Shown here piece after piece: positions 8,901-18,851 of a stretch of 64,000 nt of DNA; position 1 is the first letter of the stretch; each line of letters starts with the position of its first letter. The notes under the pieces were generated by a model. The model saw nothing but the letters and a program-made list of their open reading frames with translations. It did no database searches and was not told the DNA's origin. The DNA is taken from contig NZ_LPVF01000012.1 of the NCBI RefSeq assembly GCF_001517105.1, positions 310,001 to 374,000 on the forward strand. Reading direction: 5' to 3'. The DNA is from Bacillus halotolerans (lineage in GTDB: Bacteria > Bacillota > Bacilli > Bacillales > Bacillaceae). Position numbers and translations under genes: made by a program.

Positions 8901-9315
8901 TCAGCCCCAAGAGCTCCTCGACTCTTTTGTTCACTTCATTGGCCTTATCAGCAAGCACGGTTTGCTCATCCTTGATCTCGATGAAACGGCAAAGCGCTGT
9001 TTTCACCTTCATTTCATCCGTTCTCTTAAACACGCGCTCGACTTTGTAAGAGGTTTGATGATTGGTCTGAAGCGCAAAGGTAAAGGAAACAGTCAGCGAA
9101 TCTTCCGCATGATTTAAGATCCCGTGCGTATTGTTCGCCGCCCGCTCTACCTTTCCGTATAAAGCAAGGGTCATCGCATCAAGGATCGAGGATTTACCGC
9201 TTCCTGTCGGTCCGAAAATACCGAAGACACCTGCACCGGAAAGGCTGTCAAAATCTATCGTCTGCTCCTCCCTAAAGCTGTGGAGCCCTTTTATCGTTAA
9301 GGCGATCGGCTTCAT
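5923..9315 (-). CDS. sbcC: SbcC, ATPase subunit of the SbcCD nuclease
   Basis: SbcC is the Rad50-like SMC-type ATPase that with SbcD cleaves hairpins and protein-blocked DNA ends. The 1130 residues show Walker A GPTGSGKS at 35-42, a long coiled coil broken by the zinc-hook CPVCG near residue 537, the ABC signature LSGGETF near 1032, and Walker B with D-loop FFFLDEGFGTLDQ near 1062. The ATG overlaps the sbcD stop (ATGA), so the two subunits are translationally coupled. Length and motif spacing are normal and no frame disruption is seen. Confidence 0.96.
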   Translation of the reverse strand: MKPIALTIKGLHSFREEQTIDFDSLSGAGVFGIFGPTGSGKSSILDAMTLALYGKVERAANNTHGILNHAEDSLTVSFTFALQTNHQTSYKVERVFKRTDEMKVKTALCRFIEIKDEQTVLADKANEVNKRVEELLGLTIDDFTRAVVLPQGKFAEFLSLKGAERRHMLQRLFNLEQYGDRLVKKLRRQAQEANARKNEMLAEQSGLGEASSEAVEQAEQALEQAEAKLESVRKNRDQIKERFAEHQEIWNVQKEKIVYEAEKKRLEEEEPHVGSMQKRLAEAETAAALKPYADRYLEAVQHEEKAAREEVLAQKDLTERTAFFQQKNEEYEAWRRHKSDKEPELLAEQEQLFRLQEIEIKLREAQQEAERKQAELQQKAENLQSVMKELETVTDRLSRGQNRQTELKQQLKTLQVTTDERKSCQQAAEMALRIRQTEEQLGKEKKRIDALKLVLQKMNEEKNTFVQKAEAEENKIIQAYEAVQAVYHMVCETERSLTRTCDQAKQRQNTLHTQREKARMAALTKELSEKLIAGKPCPVCGSTDHDPSASAHGTYEPDRNVEAEIKQTEDLLSEAAALSQEILSAKITLEEQSARFLEQCPFLKSIQAPTLEAAASCENQPVQEAFHAAKIEWKQIKQDILSVKTRMTQMIGTYQESLKKAEQLNERMSFEKREADRIGSMIAELKSSMDSQQKMFHEAFEGQSLDEAEKWQQAIEEKDRAAEECEKRIERSIAFLSEHESQKDQLRESSHQLEREKLELHYAAERTKGVIADYQQELGDYVKEDSIQTKLRSVQQDLKCLREKEQSLYEELQNAQMMLNQAKSRASASEHTLKEAEERLKKAEADWLEHAKSTRFVRADEVERSLIPADELEKIKGSIDQFLDKCKQNAANLKRVSDKLAGRSLSESEWNETVTSLKEAEEAFGTAMEEKGAAAKALAVIRDHHKRFNEIEAELKKWQTHIDRLDKLQAVFKGNTFVEFLAEEQLESVARDASARLGVLTRQRYAIEVDSEGGFVMRDDANGGVKRPVSSLSGGETFLTSLSLALALSAQIQLRGEYPLQFFFLDEGFGTLDQDLLDTVVTALEKLQSDNLSVGVISHVQELRARLPKKLIVHPAEPSGRGTRVTLEMM

Positions 9316-10490
9316 CTTGCTTCCTCCTCATCTTCTGCGCCTGATGCAAGCTCTAAAAACAGCTTCACCATTTCATCATCCGGCACTGCGCCGCCTGTCT
9401 GTTTTTCATAAAATTTCTTAAAACGGTCTTCGATGGACACATGCTTAACCTCGATCCGTTCGCGCTCAATGTTTTGTTCTTCAAAGACCGGCCTGATATG
9501 GATAAAGCCCGGATGTGCTTTTCGCAGTCGGTGAATGTCTTCAAGTGACAGCTGGTCCGTTACACGGATTTCAAGATCAATCCAGGCATTCTGATCCCTG
9601 CCTTCATCGAGCCAGCTGTATACCTCGCTTAAACCATTTGCCGCTTTCCATTTTACGAGAGACTTGCCGCTTGATAATAAAACCTCATGCCAAGAGGCCT
9701 CTTCGCCCGGCTTTGCGTCTACAATGGTCGCCGATTTGGCGTAGCCTGCCTCAGAAAAGCTGTAGGCCAGCGGAGATCCAGAATACCGCGCAAGCGTTCG
9801 CGCCCGTTTAATCGTTTGCGGCCGATGCAAATGGCCAAGCGCCACGTAAGCGGCGTCCGCCGGCAGGCTTTCAGCGGCCACCGTATAAGCGCCGCCGACT
9901 TCAATCGGCCGCTCCGAGTCCGTTTGATTGCCGCCCGCAACATAAATATGGCTGGCCGCAATCTTTACGGCGTCTTTTCGAAAGCGGCTTGTGATCTGTT
10001 CAAATGCCTGCCTGATTTTCACATCATAGTGATCACGGAGAAGTTTCTCATCAAATGTATCGGAAAGAACTTCATTTAACCGTGCCTCAGACGGATATGC
10101 CAGCGCTCCGACAGCCAAAAGCTCACCTGCTGAAGGCACTTCTATATGAAGCGGTTCAGTTGTCGGATAGCCGATTAAATAAATGCCGTTCTCATGCGTC
10201 AGCGGTGAAGCAGCGGACAATCTGTCAGGATTATCATGGTTTCCGGCAATGACAGCGATCGGGCGCTTTCCTCTGTCACTGAGAGCGGACAGGCTTTCAT
10301 AAAATAACTGCTCGGCTAAAGCCGGCGGGTTCACGGTATCAAACGCGTCTCCCGCCATCACAATAGCGTCGATCTGCTCTTCCTTTACGATTGTATTCAG
10401 TTCGTCCAATACATCCGCCTGTTCACTCAGCCTGCTTCTTCCTTCAAGCGTTTTTCCTAGATGCCAGTCAGCCGTATGTAAAATCCGCAA
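9312..10490 (-). CDS. sbcD: SbcD, nuclease subunit of the SbcCD complex
   Basis: SbcD is the Mre11-like metallophosphoesterase nuclease partner of SbcC. Metal-binding motifs are clear: DWHLG (D8, H10), GDAFD (D48), GNHD (N84-H85-D86) and GHLHRPQ near residue 224. The 392-residue length is standard. The start is TTG with AGAGGTG about 7 nt upstream. The gene lies 71 bp after addA, with a strong hairpin in that gap, and overlaps sbcC by 4 bp. Confidence 0.95.
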   Translation of the reverse strand: MRILHTADWHLGKTLEGRSRLSEQADVLDELNTIVKEEQIDAIVMAGDAFDTVNPPALAEQLFYESLSALSDRGKRPIAVIAGNHDNPDRLSAASPLTHENGIYLIGYPTTEPLHIEVPSAGELLAVGALAYPSEARLNEVLSDTFDEKLLRDHYDVKIRQAFEQITSRFRKDAVKIAASHIYVAGGNQTDSERPIEVGGAYTVAAESLPADAAYVALGHLHRPQTIKRARTLARYSGSPLAYSFSEAGYAKSATIVDAKPGEEASWHEVLLSSGKSLVKWKAANGLSEVYSWLDEGRDQNAWIDLEIRVTDQLSLEDIHRLRKAHPGFIHIRPVFEEQNIERERIEVKHVSIEDRFKKFYEKQTGGAVPDDEMVKLFLELASGAEDEEEAR

Positions 10491-10517
10491 ATGCGTTCAC
10501 CTCTCTTTTGTATAGAA

Positions 10518-10563
10518 AACGAGATCCGCTCCGTCTGAATTCCCGGAGCTTATGGATCTCGTT
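10518..10563 (-). other. Large hairpin in the addA-sbcD gap
   Basis: ACGAGATCC-GCTCCG at 10519-10533 pairs with CGGAGC at 10544-10549 and GGATCTCGT at 10554-10562, giving a two-part stem of 15 bp with a small bulge. On the minus strand only a short TTTT follows, so it could be a weak terminator, an RNA processing site or a stabiliser between addAB and sbcDC-hlpB. Confidence 0.6.
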
Positions 10564-13500
10564 ATAAAGTCAGAATGTGCCCTCCGTCAAAGAAATAAAG
10601 CGCACACCCTTTTACCTTTGTTTGAGCAATTTGTTCAACGGCCCTTGTGTACAGCTGAATTTGCGTTTCATATCTCTTTTTCAGGATCGGGGCTGCTCCT
10701 TCAAAGCCGTGCTGGAATTTACCCTCAATCCGGTCTGTTTTATAGTCCAGCAAATATAAGCCATCCTCTGTTTCGTAGAGACAATCGATGATCCCCTGCA
10801 CCAATAGCGGCTCATCCGCCTCTTTCGCATCAGGATAAATCTCTTTTGCCGGAAGCGCCAAACTGAATGGAACTTCGCGGTTCTTCCATGTAGCGCCGAT
10901 CAGTTTTTCGCCAATTTCCGTATGGAAAAATTGAACGATTTCCTCAATATTGATAGCGGATTGCTGTTCTTCGGTGAGCAGCTCTTTTTCATAAAGATGC
11001 TGCACTGTCCGCTCCGCTTCTTCTATCGTCGGCACATGTGTCAGCGGAATATGCTGCATGACCGTATGCATAGCTGTTCCTTTTTCTGCTGCTGTCAGGC
11101 CTTTTTTCATCATGAAAGCCGGGCGTCTGTACAGAATGCTTCCATCAGCCGGTTTAACGGGCGCCCGCCCGCTGTATTCGTCTTCGTACTCTCTTCTTCT
11201 CTTAATCTCAGAAACGGACTGCTTCGTGCGAATTTGTGTCACCTCGTGATGCGAATACTTCCAGGCCAGCCGCTCGCGAGCTTTTTCCTCAAATGCAAAC
11301 GGGCCGGGAACCGGTTCGCCACGGCGGATCGCTTCAAGACGTTCGCTTTTTTCTTCCAGTCTCTCTTCCAGCTCATCATCAAGCAGATCATATGAATGGA
11401 TCATTTGAATAGCAAAGCGGGCCGGATGGCCTGATATATCAGAAACCGTTGCCGCGCCGCCCTCAGCCAAAGACTCCAAGTCTCTGTGTCTGACAAGAGC
11501 AGGTCCGATGAAATCCAAATACGTTTTCGCCTGATAGCGGTCAAATTCCGGCAGAAGCCAGTCAGCTTGGGACGCGGATGCCTGCCATTTTGCCAGCTGT
11601 TTCTGATGATCCTTGCATGAGCCTACAAGAAACAGCTTTTCCTTTGCCCTCGTTAAAGCAACATAGAGGACACGCAATTCCTCAGACAGCAGTTCCCTGC
11701 GCATTTTTTTCTTCATCGCGATGAGCGGAAGCGTCGGATAGCTGATGCGCCATTCAGGATGGATAAATTTCGTGCCAAACCCAAGCTCCTTGTCCAGCAG
11801 GTAGGATTTGTTGAGATCCATCATGTTGAAATTCCGGCCGAGTCCCGCTGTGAAAACGACTGGGAATTCGAGCCCTTTGCTGCTGTGAATCGTCATTAAA
11901 CGGACAACATCCTCCTGTTCGCTTAACGCTCTCGCCGTTCCCAGATCATCGCCGCGTTCCTGCATGCGTTCGATAAACCTCAAGAAGCGAAACAGGCCGC
12001 GAAATGCCGTCGATTCATATTGGCGCGCCCGGTCATAAAGGACACGCAAGTTAGCCTGGCGCTGTTTTCCGCCCGGCATCCCGCCGACATAATCCATATA
12101 TTTTGTGTCGCGGTACACTTCCCAGATCAGCTCGGACACCGAATGGTTTTTCGAAAAAGCGCGCCACTTTTGCAAATGTCCGTAAAACGTTTGCAGCTTT
12201 TGATAGAGCTCATCGTTTCGGTCGCCGGCTGCCAGATAGTCTTTCATTGCTTCATAGTACGGCGCCTTTTTGTTTTCAAGCCGGATCAAAGACAGCTCGT
12301 TCTCGTCAGCACCGACAATCGGTGAACGCAGAACGGAAGCAAGCGGAATATCCTGATACGGGTTATCAATCACCTTCAGGACAGAAAGCACCACAGACAC
12401 TTCCACCGCATCAAAGTAGCCTGATGTTAAATTGGCGTAAACCGGTATGCCCTGAGCTCTCAGTTCCTCCATGATTTGCGGCGCCCACGGCATGGATCGC
12501 AGCAAAATCACGATATCGCGGTATTGAATATTGCGGTGTGTTTTCGTTTTCCCGTCATATACCTTAAATGGCGATGAGATCAGCTTGCGTATTTCCTTGG
12601 CGATCGCTTTTGCTTCGAACTGCACCGTTTCCAGCTCTTCCGCTTCCTCACCTGCGTCCGCCTCCTCTGACTTGTCAATCAACAGCAGCTCTGTTTCCGT
12701 TTCGCTGTTTTCCGGATACGCCGCTCCGAGTTTCAGCTCAGCCTGTTCATCATAATCGACCTCGCCGATTTTGCCGCCCATCAGCTGTTTGAACAAAAAG
12801 TTTGTGCTGTCTAAAATATCAGCCCTGCTTCGAAAGTTTTTGTTCAAATCGATTTTCCGGCCCGTACCTTCTCCGCTCTCTGTAAACCGTTTGTACTTGG
12901 AGAGAAAAAGAAGCGGCTCCGCAAGCCTGAATCGATAAATCGACTGTTTGACATCTCCTACCATAAACAGATTGCCTGTCTCTTCCGGCCCGCTTGTGAC
13001 GAGCTGAAGAATGGATTCCTGCACCAGGTTGGTATCCTGGTATTCATCGACAAGCACCTCATGAAACTGCTCTTGATAAAATCTTGCCGCCTCACTCGGC
13101 TCACGTTCGCCTTTTTCGTTCACAGCGGTCAAGATGGACAGGCAATAATGCTCCAAATCAGAAAAATCGATGAGCGATTTCTCCTGCTTCGCGGCTTCAA
13201 ACCGTTTCCCGTAGCTGATAACAAGCTGGACGAGTGTTTCAATGACAGGCTCCATGTCAGCCAAACTTTTTACATGCTGCTCCGGGCTTCTGGTGAAGTA
13301 ATCGGTTTTGAGTTTTTCAAGCAGTTTTTTGGCGCCATTTCGTAAGTCTGTCGCTTCATCAAGCAAGACGGGATCAAACTCGTCCCCTTTCACCGCTTTT
13401 GCACGCTTAAAGGAGACAGCGGGCACGCGCTGATAAAGTTCATTGAAGTCATCCTGATGCTGAATCAGGTCATCAATCTGCGCGAGATCATCGAGAAAAT

Positions 13501-14266
13501 TTTCAGCGCGCGGCGCCGGTCCGCCCGGCGCTTTTGTCAGCTCAAGGGCACGCTGGAGCTTTTCCTTTGCTCCGTCCAGCACCATCGCAATATCTTCTTT
13601 GACATACGGATAAAACGGCAGTTCCTCGATCGCGCTCTTTTCTGTTACATCATACAAATGAACAAAACTTTTCAGCCATGTCTCCGGATCAGGGTGGGAA
13701 CGGGAATACTCATACACCTGTTTCACGAGATATTGCAGATCTAAGTCATGCCGGTCAGTCGTGTAACGGTCGACAAGCTCAAAGAACGCCTTATCACCCT
13801 TTGCATATTCATCCTCAAACAGCTCATCAAGCACCTCGTCCCCGAGAAGCTCACCTTCTGTCTGATCAGCAATCCGAAAGCCCGGATCAAGATCAATCAG
13901 ATAGTAATATTTTTTCAGCACCTGCAGGCAAAACGAATGAAGCGTTGAAATGCTGGCCCGGTTTAATAGCGACAGCTGGCGTCGGATATGCAGCGATCCT
14001 GGGCGTTTCACCAGCTCTTTTTCCAGTGCATCCGCGATCCGGTGTTTCATCTCTGCTGCTGAGGCGTTTGTAAAGGTGACAACGAGAAGCCGGTCTACAT
14101 CAATCGGATTTTCTTCCGCCGTGATTTTCCGGATCATTCTTTCGACAAGAACAGCGGTTTTACCGGAGCCTGCCGCCGCTGCCACAAGGATATCCTGGCC
14201 GGTTGAGACGATGGCATTCCACTGGTCATCTGTCCATGTGCTGTCTGCCGGTTTAGGAATGTTCAT
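10562..14266 (-). CDS. addA: AddA, helicase-nuclease subunit A
   Basis: AddA is the UvrD-type 3'-5' helicase and nuclease subunit of AddAB, the B. subtilis counterpart of RecBCD, which processes double-strand breaks for RecA. Walker [10 protein letters not shown] lies at about residues 29-37, helicase Walker B VDEYQDT in the middle, and the C-terminal RecB-like nuclease motif LLDYKTD with its key aspartate near residue 1174. The second of two in-frame ATGs is chosen because GGAGG is 9 nt before it and only 3 nt before the first. It overlaps addB by 14 bp. Confidence 0.95.
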   Translation of the reverse strand: MNIPKPADSTWTDDQWNAIVSTGQDILVAAAAGSGKTAVLVERMIRKITAEENPIDVDRLLVVTFTNASAAEMKHRIADALEKELVKRPGSLHIRRQLSLLNRASISTLHSFCLQVLKKYYYLIDLDPGFRIADQTEGELLGDEVLDELFEDEYAKGDKAFFELVDRYTTDRHDLDLQYLVKQVYEYSRSHPDPETWLKSFVHLYDVTEKSAIEELPFYPYVKEDIAMVLDGAKEKLQRALELTKAPGGPAPRAENFLDDLAQIDDLIQHQDDFNELYQRVPAVSFKRAKAVKGDEFDPVLLDEATDLRNGAKKLLEKLKTDYFTRSPEQHVKSLADMEPVIETLVQLVISYGKRFEAAKQEKSLIDFSDLEHYCLSILTAVNEKGEREPSEAARFYQEQFHEVLVDEYQDTNLVQESILQLVTSGPEETGNLFMVGDVKQSIYRFRLAEPLLFLSKYKRFTESGEGTGRKIDLNKNFRSRADILDSTNFLFKQLMGGKIGEVDYDEQAELKLGAAYPENSETETELLLIDKSEEADAGEEAEELETVQFEAKAIAKEIRKLISSPFKVYDGKTKTHRNIQYRDIVILLRSMPWAPQIMEELRAQGIPVYANLTSGYFDAVEVSVVLSVLKVIDNPYQDIPLASVLRSPIVGADENELSLIRLENKKAPYYEAMKDYLAAGDRNDELYQKLQTFYGHLQKWRAFSKNHSVSELIWEVYRDTKYMDYVGGMPGGKQRQANLRVLYDRARQYESTAFRGLFRFLRFIERMQERGDDLGTARALSEQEDVVRLMTIHSSKGLEFPVVFTAGLGRNFNMMDLNKSYLLDKELGFGTKFIHPEWRISYPTLPLIAMKKKMRRELLSEELRVLYVALTRAKEKLFLVGSCKDHQKQLAKWQASASQADWLLPEFDRYQAKTYLDFIGPALVRHRDLESLAEGGAATVSDISGHPARFAIQMIHSYDLLDDELEERLEEKSERLEAIRRGEPVPGPFAFEEKARERLAWKYSHHEVTQIRTKQSVSEIKRRREYEDEYSGRAPVKPADGSILYRRPAFMMKKGLTAAEKGTAMHTVMQHIPLTHVPTIEEAERTVQHLYEKELLTEEQQSAINIEEIVQFFHTEIGEKLIGATWKNREVPFSLALPAKEIYPDAKEADEPLLVQGIIDCLYETEDGLYLLDYKTDRIEGKFQHGFEGAAPILKKRYETQIQLYTRAVEQIAQTKVKGCALYFFDGGHILTL

Positions 14267-17200
14267 TGCCATCAGCCTCCTTCTTTATCCAATCAAGTAC
14301 CGTCTTGTCCTTTTCGGCCTTTAACAGACGATACTCGTTTTCTTCTAATGATTCATCAAATTGGCATACTGATTTGAACGCACAGTATGTGCAAGGCGTC
14401 TTGTTCTTCATTTTATACGGCTCAATGGATACGCGCCCGTCAGTGATTTGCTCGCCTGCTTCTTGGAAGGTGCGGCGCACATGCTTCGTCAACAGCTCAA
14501 ATTCTTTTTCACCGACTGCCGCTGAATCCGATCTGAGTGAGCCGTCTTTCTTCAGGCCCGCATTGATGATATTTGATCTTCCTTCTTGAAGGGTTGTATC
14601 CATGAGGCGAATCGCTTCCTGATCACCGAGGAGGAGGCCCTTCATCTTAAATTTCTTAAAAATTTCCTGTTCAATTTCATCAAGTCCGAGCGGAAGATTC
14701 GATTGTATCATCGGGTCATGAATATGGAAATACAGCACTCCGGCCGGCGTGGCTTTCATTCCTAGCCAGTCTAACGAATGTGTAATCGATAGATCCAGAT
14801 ACGTCAGCATTTGCAGCGCAAGTCCGTAATACACTTCCGCCAAGTCAAGGCCTTTATCGCTGGATTTATAGTCGACAATTCGGAGGAGCAGGCCTTTAGA
14901 GCTTTCCGCTTTATCCACGCGGTCAATCCGCCCGACGAGCTCCATCGTACAGCCGTTTTTCAGCTTAAAGGTAAGCGGCGGGAGCGGGCCCTTTCCGCCA
15001 AAGCCCAATTCAAGGCCGATCGGCACGAATCCGCTCGCTTTCGCATGCTCGCTTAAAATGCCGGACACGCGTGTCACAATTTTTTGCAGTTTTTCCTTCA
15101 CGTAATAATGTCTGTTTGAACTGAGCAGAATTTCTTTTTGCAGTTTCGGCGCCAGCCGCTCGACCGCATCATAAGAAAACAGCTCGCACTGCTCCTTCGT
15201 TAGGTCGCGCCAATCTATTTTGTGCTCGCGCAGCCGGTCTGAAATCAGTTTTAAACTCGAATGAAAGAGCTGCCCGATATCCGGTGCTTCAAGCTTAAAA
15301 AATTGACGTTCCTTCAGATACAGCCCGTGAGACGCAAAATGGGAGAACGGACAAGCGTTAAAGGTTTCCATCCTCGACACGCTCCCTTGAATGCGTTCCC
15401 CATAGAGCTGTCTCGATACAGAGCGTTCAAGCTGCTTGACTTCATTTCGGAAAAACAGGCTAGAGAAAAGCTTTTTCGACTCCAGCCTGTCAGGTTCATT
15501 CATCAGCGCATTGTACGCGCTCCACCAGACATCACTGATCTCATATTCCCTCGTCCATAATCTGAGCTGGCTAGCGGTATATGATTGTGCCACGCTTTTA
15601 TTGACAAGGTACATAAGCTGTTCCTCATCGCTGACCTGCTCCGGTTCATTTGTCAATAGACGCTCACGATGCTGCGGAAACAGTTCTTCCAGCCGCTTGA
15701 TTACAATCGACGGCAAAAGCGTTTTCCCTTCCGCATCAGCAATCGGATACGTCACATAAAGGCGGTCAGAAGGGCTTGAAAGCGCCATATAGATGAGGAA
15801 ATGCTCATCAAGCAGACGCTCCCGCCCGCCGGAGGAAAGCTCAATACCTATCGTCTTCAGCCACTCACGATCATCATCCGACAGCACCCCGTTTTCGTCA
15901 GGGCGAGCCGGCAGGACGCCGTCGTTTGCCCCGATCACAAAGGTGCATGAGGTGCCGTATATTCTGGACAAATCCATATTGCCGACAAACACCTGATCAA
16001 GCGCCGGAGGGATGAGAGAGAATGTCAGCGACTCTGCACCGGTCTCCATCATTTGCTGAAACAAATCGAGAGAAATGTCATCTTCGCCCATCATTTCCAC
16101 AAACTCCTCAAGCAGCTGAATGACTGCATCCCACGCCTGCTGGTGCTGCTGTGCTTCAATGATTCTGCCGTCTTCCTCAGCCCGCTGTCTTTCCTGATCC
16201 AGCTTCAGCGGCACATCCGTCTCTTCTAAATAACGGTAAAGCGCCTCCGCCTTCTCTTGAACCGTTTTTGCTTTTTTCATTCGTTTCTGCAGCTGGAACA
16301 GCGGCGGAACAATCCAATCGCGCGTGTCATTCAGCATGTTTTCCATTTCGATTTCTTGATCGGTCTGCGCAAATTCATCATCTAACGACACAAAACGTCT
16401 GTAATGGAAACGATCGCCCTTTGTCCAGCGATCGCCTTTGATCCCGTAAGCGATACAGTAATTCTCCAGCTGATCAACCTGCTCTCTTACCTTGGCCTTC
16501 GGCTGGTTAAGCGGGAATAACAGTTCGGTTTTCACGCAGCGGAACACCGCTTCATAACGCCAATTTCCCTTTAATACGTCAAGGCTTGACCGGATAAATT
16601 CTACTAACGGGTGGTTCAGCATAGAAGTTTTCCCGTCAATAAAATAAGGAATCTCGTAATCTGCAAATACTTCCTTGACCATATCCTTATAGTCTTCCGG
16701 CTGACGCGCTAGAATCGCCATATCCTTATAACGGTAGCCCTTCTCTCTGACAAGACTGTGGATTTCCCGGGCAATACCTTCCAGCTCTGCTCGTCTGTTA
16801 GCGGCCTGCATCACAGTAAAAGCCTCTTGTTTCTCAGCAAACGGAATAACCGGACGCGCTTCATACTGTGCTTCTAAATGGGCCAATTCCGGTGCGCGTT
16901 TGTGCCGCTTTGATTCATCAAGCTCTTTATAGGTGATGTCCAGATTCAGTTCCTTTGCAGCCTGGTGCAAGCGATAATACGTTTTTCCCGTCATTCTGAA
17001 CAAATCAAGTTCCTGCGGCTCCCCCTCATGTGACGGCTTGTCCGCTGTGAGTGAAAACGTGATATGCTCTGCCTGAAGCATAAGCTGCTCTAACACCCTG
17101 AATTCCTGCGGTGTAAACTGATAAAAGCCGTCTACATAGACATGTGCCCCTTTCAAATCTTCCGCCTGCGGGATATGCTCTGCCAATAGTGTCAAATAAT

Positions 17201-17753
17201 CCTCAGAATGAAGATACTGATCCTCAAGGCTTTTTTCCATCTGCTGGTACAGGATCGATAAATCATGAAGCTTTTCAGATAAAACACGTTCCCCCCGATA
17301 CTCGGAAGCTGTTCCGCTATCCGCCATCCGGCGAATATCTTCCGGTTCCAGACAGTATCTCTTAAACTCAGTCAGCATCCGTTCTACCTGTGCGGTAAAA
17401 CCGCTTTTATCACTTGCTTTTTGATAGACTTTAAACTCCTGTTTGTGCTCTTCAATGAGCTTCCGCAGGAGCATCTGTACGCCCGTGCTCGTAAGAAACG
17501 GCCTGCTCATTCCTCCCGTATGCTGGAGGACGCGCCAGGCCAGTCGTGAAAAGCTGAAGACTTGAGCACGAATCATGCCGCCCGTATCAGGCGTTTTAGC
17601 AAGCTCGTATTCCATTAAAAACGTCATTTGATCCGGGACTAGAAAAATGATCGGTTTCCCGAATGGAGCCCGGCGCAGTTCATCTTGAATACTGTCGATG
17701 ATCAGCTTCGTTTTTCCACTCCCGGACCTGCCTACTAAAAACTCTGCTCCCAA
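14253..17753 (-). CDS. addB: AddB, helicase-nuclease subunit B
   Basis: AddB is the second subunit of AddAB. It reads chi sites and carries a nuclease domain stabilised by an iron-sulfur cluster. The TTG start gives [15 protein letters not shown], with Walker A at about residues 8-15, and 1166 residues, equal to the strain 168 protein. A longer frame to an ATG at 17846 lacks a ribosome site, whereas GAGAGGGG sits about 8 nt before the TTG. The nuclease motif is DYKSSDKG near residue 961. The cluster cysteines are in NACPFSH and [10 protein letters not shown]. It heads the operon and has a ComK-type box upstream. Confidence 0.94.
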   Translation of the reverse strand: MGAEFLVGRSGSGKTKLIIDSIQDELRRAPFGKPIIFLVPDQMTFLMEYELAKTPDTGGMIRAQVFSFSRLAWRVLQHTGGMSRPFLTSTGVQMLLRKLIEEHKQEFKVYQKASDKSGFTAQVERMLTEFKRYCLEPEDIRRMADSGTASEYRGERVLSEKLHDLSILYQQMEKSLEDQYLHSEDYLTLLAEHIPQAEDLKGAHVYVDGFYQFTPQEFRVLEQLMLQAEHITFSLTADKPSHEGEPQELDLFRMTGKTYYRLHQAAKELNLDITYKELDESKRHKRAPELAHLEAQYEARPVIPFAEKQEAFTVMQAANRRAELEGIAREIHSLVREKGYRYKDMAILARQPEDYKDMVKEVFADYEIPYFIDGKTSMLNHPLVEFIRSSLDVLKGNWRYEAVFRCVKTELLFPLNQPKAKVREQVDQLENYCIAYGIKGDRWTKGDRFHYRRFVSLDDEFAQTDQEIEMENMLNDTRDWIVPPLFQLQKRMKKAKTVQEKAEALYRYLEETDVPLKLDQERQRAEEDGRIIEAQQHQQAWDAVIQLLEEFVEMMGEDDISLDLFQQMMETGAESLTFSLIPPALDQVFVGNMDLSRIYGTSCTFVIGANDGVLPARPDENGVLSDDDREWLKTIGIELSSGGRERLLDEHFLIYMALSSPSDRLYVTYPIADAEGKTLLPSIVIKRLEELFPQHRERLLTNEPEQVSDEEQLMYLVNKSVAQSYTASQLRLWTREYEISDVWWSAYNALMNEPDRLESKKLFSSLFFRNEVKQLERSVSRQLYGERIQGSVSRMETFNACPFSHFASHGLYLKERQFFKLEAPDIGQLFHSSLKLISDRLREHKIDWRDLTKEQCELFSYDAVERLAPKLQKEILLSSNRHYYVKEKLQKIVTRVSGILSEHAKASGFVPIGLELGFGGKGPLPPLTFKLKNGCTMELVGRIDRVDKAESSKGLLLRIVDYKSSDKGLDLAEVYYGLALQMLTYLDLSITHSLDWLGMKATPAGVLYFHIHDPMIQSNLPLGLDEIEQEIFKKFKMKGLLLGDQEAIRLMDTTLQEGRSNIINAGLKKDGSLRSDSAAVGEKEFELLTKHVRRTFQEAGEQITDGRVSIEPYKMKNKTPCTYCAFKSVCQFDESLEENEYRLLKAEKDKTVLDWIKKEADGNEHS

Positions 17754-17830
17754 ATTAGAAGACCCCTCTCTTTTTATCTGTTTATATTTTATCGAATAAT
17801 GACGAAAATGACCAATCTGATCTATTGGTA

Positions 17831-17843
17831 AAAACGGCCTTTT
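17831..17843 (-). promoter_or_regulatory. ComK-type AT-box upstream of addB
   Basis: AAAA-N5-TTTT half-box (perfect) about 80 bp before addB. addAB is known to be activated by ComK during competence, and ComK binds pairs of such boxes. A poorer second box (AAATTCAGCTTCT on the minus strand, 8 bp away) is a candidate partner. Confidence 0.5.
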
Positions 17844-17870
17844 CATTTATAAGAAGCTGAATTTCTCCGC

Positions 17871-17897
17871 ACATGTTTTCTGGCCTCACATATACTT
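17871..17897 (+). promoter_or_regulatory. Possible sigma-K promoter of yhjR
   Basis: ACA at 17871-17873, a 15-bp spacer and CATATACTT at 17889-17897, one mismatch from CATAnnnTA. The layout is the same as at gerPA. Confidence 0.4.
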
Positions 17898-17937
17898 TTA
17901 CAGAAGCCCAATTCCTTAAGAATGGAGTTGAACCCCC

Positions 17938-18375
17938 TTGTATTACAGCTATTTTCCTTATCCAGCGCAATACCGGGAAGACCCTGTTTTGATTCAAAAT
18001 CTCCAGAAAGCCATCAACGGAGAATTCAGCGCGGTTCAATGCTATCGCAGGCTTGCTGAACTTGCCCACCCTGCTGATGTCAGAAAACAAATTGAAGAAA
18101 TCAGGCGCGATGAGATCCGCCATCTCCGTGATTTCTCCTCATTATACGGAGCCATTACAGGCAAACCTATCATGCCGAAACAAACAGAAAAATGCCCGGA
18201 CACTTTTACAAGAGGACTTGATGCCGCTTTTAAAGATGAACAGAAAACCGTTGACTTTTACTTACGCGCAGCTGAGGAAACCTCAAATGTAAAGGCAAAG
18301 GGTATCTTTACGCGCGCCGCACGAGATGAACAAAACCATGCTGTCTGGTTTTTATACTATTTGATGGATCGCTAG
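17938..18375 (+). CDS. yhjR: YhjR, ferritin-like di-iron protein
   Basis: A 145-residue four-helix protein of the ferritin/rubrerythrin superfamily. Two EExxH-style repeats supply a complete di-metal site: E29, E59 and H62 (RRDEIRH), then E101, E131 and H134 (ARDEQNH). The start is TTG with GGAGTT about 9 nt upstream. Tyr-rich residues 2-12 precede the fold. The possible sigma-K promoter suggests late mother-cell expression. It is followed by yhjQ, encoding a copper-storage protein. An oxidative-stress or metal-handling role is inferred; no direct substrate is evident. Confidence 0.85.
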   Translation: MYYSYFPYPAQYREDPVLIQNLQKAINGEFSAVQCYRRLAELAHPADVRKQIEEIRRDEIRHLRDFSSLYGAITGKPIMPKQTEKCPDTFTRGLDAAFKDEQKTVDFYLRAAEETSNVKAKGIFTRAARDEQNHAVWFLYYLMDR

Positions 18376-18385
18376 CACCTGATTT

Positions 18386-18400
18386 TGATCGACACGATCA
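18386..18400. repeat. 6-3-6 dyad between yhjR and yhjQ
   Basis: TGATCG-aca-CGATCA, a perfect inverted repeat just after the yhjR stop. No U-tract follows, so it looks more like a protein-binding site than a terminator. No regulator is identified. Confidence 0.45.
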
Positions 18401-18503
18401 GATTATATTTACACCATCTCCCCCTAAAACACACTCCACTGTTTTTCTTAACCTCAGCCGGGAAACATAAAATCATACACGAACATATGAGGGGGAATCA
18501 AGC

Positions 18504-18818
18504 ATGCAGCAAACCATTGAAGCTTGTATCACATGTATGGAAGCTTGCAACCATTGTTTTACAAAATGTTTGGAAGAAAGTGCGCACCACGATCTGAGCG
18601 GCTGCATCCGGCTTGACAGGGAATGTGCGGATATTTGCGCGCTGGCAGTGAAAGCCATGCAAACGGACAGCCCCTTTATGAAAGAAATTTGCGCACTTTG
18701 CGCCGATATTTGTGAAGCCTGCGGCACTGAATGCGAAAAGCATGATCATGATCATTGCCAAGCGTGTGCGACGTCTTGTTTTGCCTGCGCCGATCACTGC
18801 CGCAAAATGGCTGCGTAA
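18504..18818 (+). CDS. yhjQ: YhjQ, cytosolic copper storage protein (Csp3 type)
   Basis: A 104-residue protein with 18 cysteines, mostly in CxxC, CxxxC and CxxxxC spacings along predicted helices (C8, C11, C15, C18, C22, C34 and on to C99), plus a His-rich loop EKHDHDHCQAC near residue 78. This is the pattern of DUF326 four-helix-bundle Csp3 proteins, which fill their core with Cu(I); the B. subtilis homologue has been shown to bind many Cu(I) ions. No signal peptide is present, so it is cytosolic. GAGGGGG lies about 8 nt before the ATG. Confidence 0.92.
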   Translation: MQQTIEACITCMEACNHCFTKCLEESAHHDLSGCIRLDRECADICALAVKAMQTDSPFMKEICALCADICEACGTECEKHDHDHCQACATSCFACADHCRKMAA

Positions 18819-18851
18819 CGAAGCATGAGAGGGGTCAAATGAGAGCCCTCT

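Noticed and set aside
17782..18123. Minus-strand 113-codon frame opposite yhjR
   Set aside because: Shadow of yhjR; no ribosome site and crosses both divergent promoters.
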